Of a stretch of 64,000 nt of DNA, positions 1-11,535 are shown piece by piece (position 1 is the first letter of the stretch; every line of letters starts with the position of its first letter). Both the position numbers and the translations under genes were made by a program. The notes beneath the pieces are model-generated. The model saw only the letters and a program-made list of their open reading frames with translations. It did no database searches and was not told the DNA's origin. The stretch covers positions 23,488,713-23,552,712 of the forward strand of contig OZ024861.1 of the NCBI GenBank assembly GCA_964017155.1. Direction: 5' to 3'. The stretch comes from Oasisia sp. SBJ-2009. Lineage: Eukaryota; Annelida; Polychaeta; Sabellida; Siboglinidae.

Positions 1-640
1 ATTGTAGGTATTAGAGGTTTTTGGTAAGCTTCAGAGGGTTGCATTGTTTTCAAGGGATGTAGTTGAATGGTTTTGGTGAGAACCAGCCCCCCCCCCCCCA
101 TTCACGATGTTCCATTGCCTATAATATTATGTTCTTATGTTGAAGTTATATTGTGTTGTATTAATTAGAGAGAAGTGTGTATACATGTTCAGTTTTTCCT
201 TTATTTACAAGATTATAGTCAGATTGGAATTATATGTGCTGGTGTTTGCTCTAACGGCTAGTCATATCAGGTCTCAACATAACAAATACAGTATTACATA
301 TGGACAATTTGATCACCATAACATCTTATGTTAAAATATAATTCACCACCAAGTGAATACAAAATATGTTCAGGCAGATGAATGCATAGACTGTACAGCC
401 AATTTGGATTGTATTGTTGAAATGTCCAGGAGTGAAGTGCCACACCACTTATTTGGGTTGAAACAACATAAAACACAACTGTTTAGAACTTTTTATGAGT
501 TTTAAGAGCAACCCTTAGTTGTAATGTATACATATGCAAATTGTTTTCATGTTAGTGTATTAAGACAATTAAGTTATTATATTATTATGTTTATTTGCTA
601 AAGGCAGTGTAACAGGATTAATTTTTAGTCAAATACTTAC
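1..640. other. R1 intron, no feature
   Basis: AT-rich sequence with an 11-base C run near position 90. I see no TM-type exon like those of R2-R6, so the R1 TM exon should lie outside the window. Confidence 0.6.
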
Positions 641-1914
641 CCAGGTTGATCTTAGTCGTAGTCTTGTTATCTCCTGTGGCATTGGCTGACTTGGTTGAGT
701 TATCATGACTGACACTTGATGTAGTATCCTCAGTGGTTGTTGTCGATGTTGTGATAGTCGTGGTGGGTTTGGTTGTGGGTTTGGTTGTGGTTTTTGGTGG
801 TGCTGTAGTTGTTGTAGTCGTAGTAGTTGTTGTTGTGGTTGTTGTTGTTGTTGTAGTAGTTGTACAGTAAGCGTTTGGTCGTGTTGTCATATCTACTATT
901 CCACACTGACTTTCCATTCCTGAAGCAGAGATGCTATTCATTGATAGCAGTTATGTCACATAAAACAATAATTGCTTTCTGAAAGCATCAGATTTAAGAA
1001 AAGTATGTTATGCAAGTTGGAAAACTTTTCAGAATTCATCAAAGTAAACTTTCACATTCAGGACAAGACAGGATAAACTAATGCATAATTAGTTGGTTCC
1101 ACAAAGTATTTTCGACAAAGAAAGTCAAATTGTTATTAAGTTAAAATCTTTTATAGTCAGTTACTTCTTGTACCAAAAAAAATTACCACTATTCAGTCTG
1201 ATTTCATAACATGCATACTAAGAAAGTAAAGTGTTTGAATTAAAAATTACAGACATGATCACTGACTTACATACCTCCAATCATGTTAATCCTGACAGAG
1301 CTGTTGGTGGGACTTCCAGGGTGGCCCTCAAAAGCAACCAGAAAGTGTCCACTGCTCGGAAGTTTGTACGAGTAGTCTTTTGGTACTTTTCCACAGCAGA
1401 ATTCTAATCTTATGCATCCTTTATCGTAGAACTTGAGTTTCCATGGACAATTGTCTGTGTCACATTGAAACTGTTTCACGGTAATAGAGACATATTTGTC
1501 TGATGTCTTCTGCATGGAGCAGACACACTTGGAGTGTTGTTGAGCCTCTGTGTTGGAGGACACAAGAGCCAGTAGGGTGCCATTCGTTGTGTTTGTACTG
1601 CACATTTCCGCAAGTGTGTAGACCTCTACAAGATAAACAAACACAATCATTAGGAAATTTAGACAACATAGTTATTACCAATTTAATGTTGTCACTAGTT
1701 TACCTTGATGTCGTTCAATGAACAATCTTGTTCCATCCGACTCTACATGTTGATATAAGACCCCAGCCTATTCTGAGTCCTTCAATAGATGTGTATTTCA
1801 GCATGATTGTCTTCATAATAATAATAATGAGCTTTATTTGGTCTCCAAAGCATATCTCTGTTCAAAAAAGTGTGTACATACTACATAGTCATCTATATAA
1901 CAATATATATACAG

Positions 1915-1962
<48 letters not shown>

Positions 1963-3290
1963 GTCTAAATGTGATCACATGATATAATTAAGTTATGTTA
2001 ATGAATACCAATAAGTTTAAGAAAAGGTATGTGTTAACACACTATCATACTGTCACCTGCCAATTAGATACCATTTAAAAAATAATACTAATTTTTTTTA
2101 AGTTCATACCCTTATCGTATTCACTTACATATAAGTTTTTCAGTTTAATTTAAATTCATACATGTATTAAATTTTGTTGTTTGTGATAAATCCGAAACTT
2201 GTATACACTGTTGTATAGTTTTCTGTTGATTATAATATTTTTAGTTTAGTTGTGATGTTTCTCCTTACATTTTTGTCTGCTATATTTCAACATATTGTTA
2301 TATTATTTAAACTTGTGTTTAAATATTATAATTATTCGTCAGTGTACAGAGTCAGACAGAATGTTGGTTTGACTAGTCTGCAGCAGTTAATTAGGGAGGT
2401 AGCAATTAGAGAGATAGCAATTATAGAGCTTCCAAGTGCTGTGTTTGCTGACTAATACAGACAAGAACATGGTCAAATAGGCGGGGCAATTACAATGTCC
2501 GTAAACTGAGCCAATGTTACAGTAAACCTGAGTCATACCCTGTATTGAAAGAGTTCATATATAGGTCTTCTGATTTCATTTGAATATTTACAAAGAGTGG
2601 CACACAATGACATGGACAAATAGATATTTAGCAATGACACCGCATGTATTTCATCCAGACACAGCCACGTGTGGTCAAGTGTTCTTGTTACAGTAACAGT
2701 GGGTGGAAATAACCTCATCAAAATGACCATATTTGTCCTAGTTCTGGTACATAAACGGTCACATATATGGCTGACATAAGATCATTCAGAGTACTAGTAG
2801 GATTTTTATGAGAGAAAAACACATTAAATAGACTATATAATAAAATAAACAGAGAGTATGTTCTGGTAGAAAGTCAAGAAAATGGCACATTATTTATGAA
2901 GTTATGATGAGTTTCCTTATTCAGAGGTATTGGGTAAGCTTGATAAATTTATGACAACAACCATTATGTATGCCAACAAAATGATAATTTTTGCCAAATT
3001 GAAATCACATTATCTATTACAGCAAACAGATTTTCTACAAATCCTATTACATGTACAACATTGACATATGTATTTTTCCTGTTTTTGTCATCCTTTTTAC
3101 CAAACTGTAAAAAGCCTCTACGATCGTGTCTTCTGGTATCAAGTGTCATGTGTTTAACTGCCTGTGACCGAGTGTGTGACCTAATACCCTCATAAGGCAC
3201 CACACCCAGCCCGGGGTATGGCAACTTACCCTCTCCACCTGCGCTTGCTACAGCCACTGCACAGAGAAACATCACCAGTAACACAGCCAT
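641..3290 (-). CDS. R1: CUB-like / Thr-stalk membrane receptor gene, 3' part outside window
   Basis: Three exons are visible on the minus strand: signal peptide 3230-3290 (starts MAVLLVMFLCAVAVAS), CUB-like ectodomain 1275-1625, and Thr-rich stalk 641-919. All junctions are GT-AG and phase 1, so the reading frame closes across them. The ectodomain has a Cys pattern MC..CVC..C..CPWKL..GC..CCG and N-glycosylation sequons. The stalk begins with a run of about 20 Thr encoded by a GTT-type repeat, then a Lys/Pro/Thr segment, as expected for an O-glycosylated spacer. The transmembrane and tail exons seen in R2 must lie left of position 1. The ectodomain exon has exactly the same length (351 bp) as that of R2 and is nearly identical, so R1 and R2 are recent duplicates. 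I infer a cell-surface receptor; the CUB-like label is tentative and the ligand is unknown. Confidence 0.75.
1915..1960. repeat. (TA)n microsatellite
   Basis: Uninterrupted TA dinucleotides in the first intron of R1. Confidence 0.95.
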
Positions 3291-3510
3291 CGTCTGTAAA
3301 TGTTCTTCTGTCCTCGACTAATTTCCCGTCATTTTCCTTGTAGCAGCAGATATCAATTATTTTGTATCCAAGTAAAGACTGAAATGTTTCGCAGTCCCAC
3401 TCTGCAGCTGGTTCCGAGTCAGCGTGGTTGTCCAGTTGCCGATTGTACAACTGTTATTACCAGCAGGTCATCAGGTCGTGTGTATCATTCCGTCTGCTCC
3501 CCTAAGAGCT
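3291..3510 (-). promoter_or_regulatory. Upstream block shared by R1 and R2 (R1 copy)
   Basis: From the ATG outwards the sequence CGTCTGTAAATG..TTCTGTCCTCGACTAATTTCC is shared with the R2 flank for about 200 bp with indels. Probable 5'UTR and promoter retained after duplication. It does not match the R3-R5 block. Confidence 0.45.
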
Positions 3511-5989
3511 TATAATCTCCGGACAGAACATGCAGGTAGTGGCAGTTACAGTATAAAGACTGCACTGTTGGCAGTGCTCTGTGCCTGCCAGCATACCTGC
3601 TGCAGGCCATACAGTCTTTGTGCACCCGTCATGCGTGGCCGCACACTGCAGCAACAGGCGGTCATGCATGGCTGAACACAGCACGAACTAGCATTGCAGT
3701 GTTTCTATAATTAGAAAAATGGCTGCCTGCAAGTCGTCATAGTTTGTCATCGGTCATGTATACATGCACTGCTGAAAGTTTGCGCGGCGATGAAAAGATT
3801 GGTGATTGTCATTTTCACACTTGACTGGTTTTGCTGTGTACGCTAAAGTGGTGGATGGTTTTTTTGAGGTGGACATTTCTGTATGAGACATCAAGATGGA
3901 TTCATTTTAGTGTTTGCGACACTATATAATTTACATAGAAATAAGTAACAAAGATATCTGCCAGTATTCATCCTGACGGGCACCATATTGAAGATGTGTT
4001 ATGATCTTGGATATGATTATGGTGGGGTTATAGACATTTGGCCTACTGATCATTTGTTGTAAGCACTTGAAAACTTTACTATTTACATATACACTGTACC
4101 TCAAAATGCTGTACAGTATGTACAACTGGCGGCATCCTTTGGGTGGTCTGTATTTTTTTGCTTTATCCAGCATGTAATCTGGAATAAATATTTCTGCATG
4201 AATGATGAGCATTAACGATACAAACAGCGTACCTTTTATGGTAAATCATAACAGACAGTATACTGTAGATATTATTGTAACACTGATGAACCATCTGAAT
4301 GAACCATACATTTTTTAAACTTGGAACATTATCTATCAACATTATTTTACTATAAAAAACAAATAAAGATCAAATCTTCAAAGTTACATTCTGAGTTCTA
4401 CCCCTGTTTCCATGTTGAAAACTGGTTCATTCTGGTCAGTGGTCTAAAGTGCTTTAAAGTAAACTTAACCACACTCAAAGTTCTTGTTCCATCTTGAGCT
4501 AGAGTACTGAATGAACAACTGTCAATTGTTGCCTCCATTGTTGCCAGTCTCTCAGGCAGTAGGACACTCAGTGTGCCTGAGATGATGATGTGTGATTTAT
4601 TATTGTTTACCTAATGTATTCATTGTATTTACTTAATTAAATTTAGTCAGGTTATTTTTATTTAACATAAACCTTTTATTATTTAACTTTTTAAATATGT
4701 TAAATTAATGAATAAATTATATTGCAAATCTATGTGTAACTATTATATACTGCATTTTATACTACCCGGTATATTGATTGCATATACATTTATGTTACAT
4801 TAAGACAGACACATATCAATCAACATGTCATGCCAATCAACATGCCACATACATTATATAGAACTATTTAAAACATACAGGTATAATACATTTATTATTA
4901 CATTGGCCAGACCTAGCAACTGGTGTTTTGACAAAATATGATTAAACAAGTAAATATACTTTCATTAGAAAAGTCAGAATGACAACTATTTCAATGTATC
5001 AGTATGAACTGCCACACAGATATGTTACAACCCGGGGTGAAATTTGTATTGGTTTTAAACTTTTTATGTGGTCTTTAAGTGCATTATTTACAACGACACA
5101 CAAAAGGGATACAGCAGGCATTGTGGATGTGGTGACTTCGTGCATACAGTTACAGACTGGCAGAAACCACAACTGCCTCTAGGCTACAGTGGAGTTCTTT
5201 GTCACTGAGGGGTGCATGTAGCTCTTCCGCATTGCAACAGTCCATGACTCACTGTTGCAACTGTAAGCCCTTGTGTGTAGCTGGTTGATGAAACCACAGG
5301 TCTTTTAAAATAGTCAGTCAGCCACAAGATCTGTAACATGAGCAGGAAGGGAAAAACCACTGATGGTTCAGACACAAACTGTTGCAAATTCTCCTTTTCC
5401 TGGGACGATAACAAATTCAATTAACCCTTTTGTCTTTATGTAAATTTGTGACATGTGTTCTCTGAGTCATCGGATTGCGTGCACAAAATCACCAAGATTC
5501 CTGTGCACAAAGTGTTTTGCATGTAGTTGTACTCCATTTCTTAATACTGAAAATTGTGCATATCGTAAAAATATTAGAAATCCACACAATAGGCATATGC
5601 AGTGCAATATGCTCTGTCCAAAAGCGTTTGCATAGGATGCTGTAATAAACAGTAAAACATAATGTGTGAACTCTGAATCAATTGATATTTTCAAACAGCC
5701 CTCAATCAGAAATTTATTATGCAAACTGTATGAGAGTTACCTCAATGAATGTATCCAATATGTCGTGGTTTGCTTACATCAAAATTATAAGTATGCGTAA
5801 GATCTCTGTCAAATGTTGCCAACAGAGTTGACGATGGTTAAATATGTGAATGAGATTACTACTGTGACGTGACATCTCCTAGAGCAAATATTATTGACAA
5901 ATTGCTATGGCTACTATATGTCATCACGACAGCATCATTTTACATCTTGCTGGTGTTAGTAACAATTGCCACGATATGCCCTGTTGATG
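3511..5989. other. R1-R2 intergenic, no gene seen
   Basis: AT-rich, with short frames only and no recognised protein, RNA gene or repeat. The right end holds degenerate copies of the 36-bp minisatellite. Confidence 0.6.
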
Positions 5990-6113
5990 TTTGTAACATG
6001 ACTGACCCGTTACACTGTGCTTGCTGGTGTCTGTCTGTAATATGCCTACTCTGTTACACTTTGCTGATGCCTGTAGTATCACTGGACCAATGTATTATGT
6101 AGCTGTCTGTGAC

Positions 6114-6618
6114 ATGACTGCAATGTTACACTCTGTTTGTGTTTGTAATATGACGGCACCATTACATTCTGCTGGTGTCTGTCTTATGACTGCACCATTA
6201 CATTCTGCTGGTGTCTGTAATATGACTGCACCATTACACTCTGCTGGTGTCTGTAATATGACTGCACCATTACACTCTGCTGGTGTCTGTAATATGACTG
6301 CACCATTACACTCTGCTGGTGTCTGTAACATGACTGCACCATTACACTCTGTTGGTGTCTGTAATATGACTGCACCATTACACTCTGCTGGTGTCTGTAA
6401 TATGACTGCACCATTACACTCTGCTGGTGTCTGTAACATGACTGCACCATTACACTCTGTTGGTGTCTGTAATATGACTGCACCATTACACTCTGTTGGT
6501 GTCTGTAATATGACTGCACCATTACACTCTGCTGGTGTCTGTAATATGACTGCACCATTACATTCTGCTGGTGTCTGTCATATGACTGCACCTTTACACT
6601 CTGCTGGTATCTGTCTGT
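6114..6618. repeat. 36-bp minisatellite, 14 units, in R2 3' flank
   Basis: Fourteen units of TGTAATATGACTGCACC plus ATTACACTCTGCTGGTGTC, preceded by degenerate copies back to about 5990. The unit length is a multiple of three, so long but meaningless frames stay open on both strands. Each unit has an internal inverted repeat TGTAAT/ATTACA. It starts about 45 bp after the R2 stop and is homologous to the 11.5-13 kb array. Confidence 0.9.
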
Positions 6619-6663
6619 AACACATCGCCAGGAGCAGTCGATCTGTTTTCCTGTTTAACGTCA

Positions 6664-8283
6664 TCAGTCATCGTCCACTATTGGCACAGCGTACACAGGC
6701 TCCACACTCTCATATGACGCCAGAGTCTCGTATGTGTTCTCACTGCCCCCTGGTGGTACTGTTGATGAAGTTGCGATGACAGTCGAAGCATCATTTGGCA
6801 TCGACGCAGTCGACGGATGCTGTCTGGAAATAATGCATATTTCTGTGAATGAAAATGTAGCATTTACCCACTTAAGAACCACAAACCAAAAGCTGTTGTC
6901 ATCAGCATACATTACAGTATTTGTTGTAAACTCATTGGCAGTGGCACTCTCTGATTGGAGCCTGATGCTTACCACTGGCTTTATATAGTTCTTTGTCAGA
7001 AAAAGTATATCTGGTTTACGTAAGTAAATAAGTTAAGTTTTACCTAGGGAAGTGAGTGGACATAGGAGGAGGTGGGAGAAGCAACTATTTCAGTTCTCAC
7101 CTGTCAAATAACACATGGTAAAAACACATTACCTTTGCCATTTGATTGCATTCAGTAAAATACATGTATAGAACATTGTTGACATTCTGGCACTGGGAGT
7201 GAACAAACAGGTGGAAGAAACTTTAAAAGACAGTTTTGTATTCCTGGGTGGGGAGACTCCAAAATTCACAAGAGAATAAATGCAGGGCAAATGTTTGGAG
7301 GAGAGTTGAAGGTGTGTTATGGGGCAGGCACGTATCATGTACATTAAGGGAAGGTGCTCAGTCATGTGTTTCCCAGACAGTCGACGGCACTAACAGAGAA
7401 ACTTGTGAAAATAACAGGGTAAGAAGAATTATGGGAATGAAGAAAACTGATCAACGAAGAATGGAAGAAATGAGGAGGTTGAAATGGAGGAAAGTCTTAA
7501 GAAGCGTGTTGGTATTGTTTTGTTTTCAGTCGTAATACTTTCTTTCACTTACTTCCGTCTTCGCTTGAGGACGAGAATCAGTGTGGTGACAAGGCTGATG
7601 ATGATGACTAGTAGCGCCCCCAAGCAGGCGGCCAGGATCAGAACTACAAACAAAGTGAATAATGACGATAACAAAAGTTGTTAGAATAATGGTACTAATT
7701 ATATTTTGACTATAGGATTATTAGAATTAGTATTATCTTCTCAATCAGAATAACTGCCAGAATTTGTTACATGTTTACACCTTTTCAAATGGGTCTAACA
7801 AATTAATGAAATTCTTTTCTGCAGACTTTTTAATAAATATTTTTTAATAAGTGTACACTGTTTCAAATGCTCATACATTGTTTTGGATACAGTCTAGATT
7901 AAATACTGCTAGGATATAATGTTGTATAGTATTTCCATTGCATGATAAAAAAAACTTAGCAGAACCATAGTTACCAAAAATAGCAATTTTGTAAGTACGG
8001 TGTCATCTATGTTAAACCTGTTTACAATGGATATCACCGAGACAGCACAATCAATCCAGTATAGACATGTAGTGGACAATGCCAACAACCCAGAGAGGTA
8101 GTAATTTTCTACTTTCAAAGGTCTCCATTGGACATACATGTTTTTGTTAAGGACAGCTGTTCACTGAGGAAGATTTCACTTTCATTTTTACTTTCAAATG
8201 TCTCCATTGCATACACATGTTTTTGTTAATGACAGATGTCCAGCATTCACTATAAAACATTCACTGTAGTGTGCCAGGATGAC

Positions 8284-8349
<66 letters not shown>

Positions 8350-8518
8350 CAGCAAATATATGGACATTATTTACCCAGGTTGATCTTAGTCGTAGTCTTG
8401 TTATCTCCCATGGCACCTGGTGATTTGGTTGAGTTATCACGACTGACACTTGATGTAGTATCCTCAGTGGGTTTAGTTGAGGATTTTGGTGGTGCTGTAG
8501 TTGTAGCAGTCATAGTAG

Positions 8519-8555
<37 letters not shown>

Positions 8556-10091
8556 ACAGTAAGCATTTGGCTGTGTTGTCATATCTGCTAAACCACACTG
8601 GCTTTTCATTCCTGAAACAGAAACATACATTTTATACATTTATTGCAGTAATGTCACATTAAATTTTATTTGTTTTCTGAAAGCACTAAATTGAAGGAAA
8701 GTAAGTGATACAAGTTGGAAGACTGTACAGTACTCACCAAAATAATGTTCATGTTCAGAATGAAACAGTGACAATGATTGCATAGTTAATTTGTTCCACA
8801 AACTGTTTATCATAAAGAATTCGTTATTCTTTCTAAGTACTTCACAATCAATTTACCTTTCATCTTAAAAAGAATAACAATATAATTTTCTTTGTGAAAA
8901 ATAGTTTTCAAACCATTCAGTGTAATTTTTTAATATGAATATTAAGAAAGTTAAGTATTTGAAGTACGTACAATAACAGGTGCACAGACACAGTGACATG
9001 TTTACAAACCTCCAATCATGTTAATCCTGACAGAGCTGTTGGTGGAACTTCCAGGTTGGGCCTCAAAAGCAACCAGAAAGTGTCCACTGCTTGGAACTTT
9101 ATACGCATAGTCTTTTAGTACTTTCCCACAGCAGAATTCTACTCTTACGCATCCCTTCTCGTAGAACTTGAGTTTCCATGGACAATTGTCTGTGTCACAT
9201 TGAAACTGTTTCACGGTAACAGAGACGTATTTGTCTGACGTTTTCTGCACGGAGCAGACACACTTGGAGTGTTGTTGAGCCTCTGTGTTGGAGGACACAA
9301 GAGCCAGTAGGGTGCCAGTCGTTGTATTTGTACTGCACATTTCCGCAAGTGTGTAGACCTCTACAAGATAAACAAACACTGCTGTTTAAAGAGACTTAGA
9401 CAGCATATTTATTAATAATGAAATGTTATCACAGGCTTACACATATTCCAGGATCAACATACTTTTCATATGAAACTTGTTTTCATGACCGTGATGCCTG
9501 TTGCCAACAGTTATGAAATTCTAAGCTTTCTCAGTAAATATAATGAAAACAGGTAGTGGTGCCCTCTGGTGAATGGATAATCACTTAATTTGTTAGCTGT
9601 TTTTCTTTCTCCCTGTCTCCCTGTCTTCCTCTCTCTCTCTCTTCCTCTCACTCCCTACCTCTCTATTTCTCCCTCTCTGATATGTAAAAATCATCAGACG
9701 AGTAGAAAACACATAAAAATGTTAAATGTTCTAAGGACACAAATGGACCTAGAAAGAGGCAAGTAAAACTCAACACCTGGGAGGATGTACTACCAGATAA
9801 ACACTTATAGTTAGCATATTAACATAGTACACTGTATATAGATTCATTCATTATATATCCAACATCATTGGATGTTTTAGTATGTAACTGTTCATAACCA
9901 CTATGTAAGCCAACACAATGGGAAGTCATGTCTTCTGGTATCAAGTGTCATGTGTTTAACTGCCTGTGACCGAGTGTGTGACCTAATATCCTCATAAGGC
10001 ACCACACCCAGCCGGGGTATGCCAACTTACCCTCTCCACCTGAGCTTGCTACAGCCACTGCACAGAGAAACATCACCAGTAACACAGCCAT
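6664..10091 (-). CDS. R2: CUB-like receptor with Thr stalk, TM and multi-Tyr tail (299 aa)
   Basis: Complete five-exon gene: signal peptide 10031-10091, CUB-like domain 9010-9360, stalk 8375-8611, transmembrane 7553-7643, tail 6664-6823. Phases agree (1,1,1,2) and the spliced length is 900 nt including TGA. Residues about 1-18 are a signal peptide; 20-137 the Cys-rich domain; 138-216 a Thr stalk with a poly-Thr run; 217-246 a hydrophobic helix ending LKRRRK (stop-transfer); 247-299 cytoplasmic. The tail holds NTYETL, SYESV and VYAVPI, candidate SH2-binding tyrosines. Compared with R3 the tail is shortened: a small deletion removes the R3 YMTI motif and ends the frame at VDDD. A 36-bp minisatellite starts about 45 bp after the stop. 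A LINE fragment lies in the intron about 45 bp past the TM exon donor. Function in surface recognition and signalling is inferred from architecture. Confidence 0.8.
7195..7510 (+). mobile_element. Decayed non-LTR retrotransposon (LINE) RT C-terminal fragment
   Basis: Translations across shifting frames give FLGG, NVWRRVEG, then CENNRVRRI-GMKKTDQRRMEEMRR. This is the characteristic end of the reverse transcriptase region in RTE-like and related animal LINEs (YLG..., CENNW.RRI.G.KR.DRRRM). Frameshifts and missing pieces show it is inactive. It sits in the last intron of R2, opposite in strand to the gene, ending about 45 bp from the TM exon donor. Confidence 0.7.
8287..8346. repeat. (TA)n microsatellite
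   Basis: About 30 TA units, ending 28 bp before the R2 stalk-exon donor. Confidence 0.95.
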
Positions 10092-10290
10092 CGTCTGTAA
10101 ATGGCCTTCTGTCCTCGACTAATTTCCAGTTATTTCATGTCCAAGTACAGATTGAAGTGTCCCTCTACACAGTCTCATCTGCAGCTGGTTCAGAGTCCGT
10201 GTTGTTGTCCAGGTGTTGTACCACTGTTATTCCTGACAGATCTCTGGGTCGTGTGTCATCCAGCCTGTCTTCTCTAAAGCTTATGTCGTC
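10092..10290 (-). promoter_or_regulatory. Upstream block shared by R1 and R2 (R2 copy)
   Basis: Counterpart of 3291-3510. The shared sequence also continues into intron 1: 9926-10030 matches 3130-3229 almost base for base. Confidence 0.45.
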
Positions 10291-11535
10291 TTCAAGAGTC
10301 ACACTGACACACACACAAACGAATTACTGCCAGATGCCATGACTTCATTCATTGGATCACAATAAGTAAACCACAAAAGCATCCAGCCACCACCACATTA
10401 AGGGTAACACTACAGAGTACTTTGTCAAAGTGGCCCATATTGCACTTCCTCATTCAAGCCATGAATCACTGTCACGCTTGTAAACTGTTGTGTGTTACTG
10501 ACATATGAAACCATAGGTCTATTGTCATATATAACATGCAGTAAACCACAAGTATTGTACCAAAAACAGGCAGGAAAATACCACTGATGTTTGAGATAAA
10601 AGCTTGCACATTTTATGTCACATATGAATGCACACATGCATACACATAATGTTCGGTTGTGGCACCACCTGGTGAATGTTGAATGAATTAAAACAGCCTT
10701 GCCAGTTGTTTCTTAGCCTTGATTTAACTCAGACTCATATTAAACACACTTTATTAAACACACTTGCCAAAGACTGTGTGATATTATATTAATATATACA
10801 TTTTGTTATGATATTTAAATCTTCCTTATTTTCTTACACTACCAGTGATTTCTTCTCTGCTGACCCCCGTGCAAGAACATACTGTTTTTTATTTGTCATT
10901 TATGTCAGTCAGTGACATCACCAAGGTGTTGACACCAACATGTACTCAAAGAACTCAAAGAAGTTATGCTAGGTTTGACACTAGGTGGCTCCACTCATTC
11001 TTGTATCGTTTTATTAACTTTTAAGACAGTGTCTGACATTTGCATTGTGTACAGCAGTTCGCAACATTATTCCTGTTTTTATAATAATTGAGTAACGTGT
11101 ATCTAGTGATCCAGTTGAGTATTCTGTATCAAATGAGCCACTAATCCAGAGAATAAAAAATAAATAAAAAAGTGTTACAGATGTTTTGTGTGGTTTAGGA
11201 GGCACTGGTCAGCTGTATAACCTTGGTGAAAAGCATCTGAAAGTCACAAAATATACTCATCCATAATTGAAGTAATTGATTTATTTCCCACTTTTATAAC
11301 AAATTACACCCAGTGATAAACGATTCCCATGTACATGTATAGAAGGTATACAATAAATTCATCCAAATATTTTGTATCATCACATTTCTATGTAGTGTTC
11401 AATGATTTCTGTCCCATGATAATAAAATATGCAAAACTAAACTAAGTTCTATATTTAATCATCAAATATTACATTAAGTTATGCTGTGTTATTGACTGTA
11501 ACAAGACTGCACCTATACATGATGTCTGTAAGTGT
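10291..11535. other. R2-R3 intergenic, no gene seen
   Basis: AT-rich sequence without recognisable features up to the start of the 36-bp array. Confidence 0.6.

Noticed and set aside
1815..1840. Possible LINE/SINE 3' tails (ATAATAATAAT plus GTTT/GAGCTTT) here and near 17761
   Set aside because: Only the short tail-like strings are visible, with no body that I can define.
6021..6620. 199-codon plus-strand frame and its antisense partners
   Set aside because: Same reason as the 11.5-13 kb array: minisatellite translation, in the 3' flank of R2.
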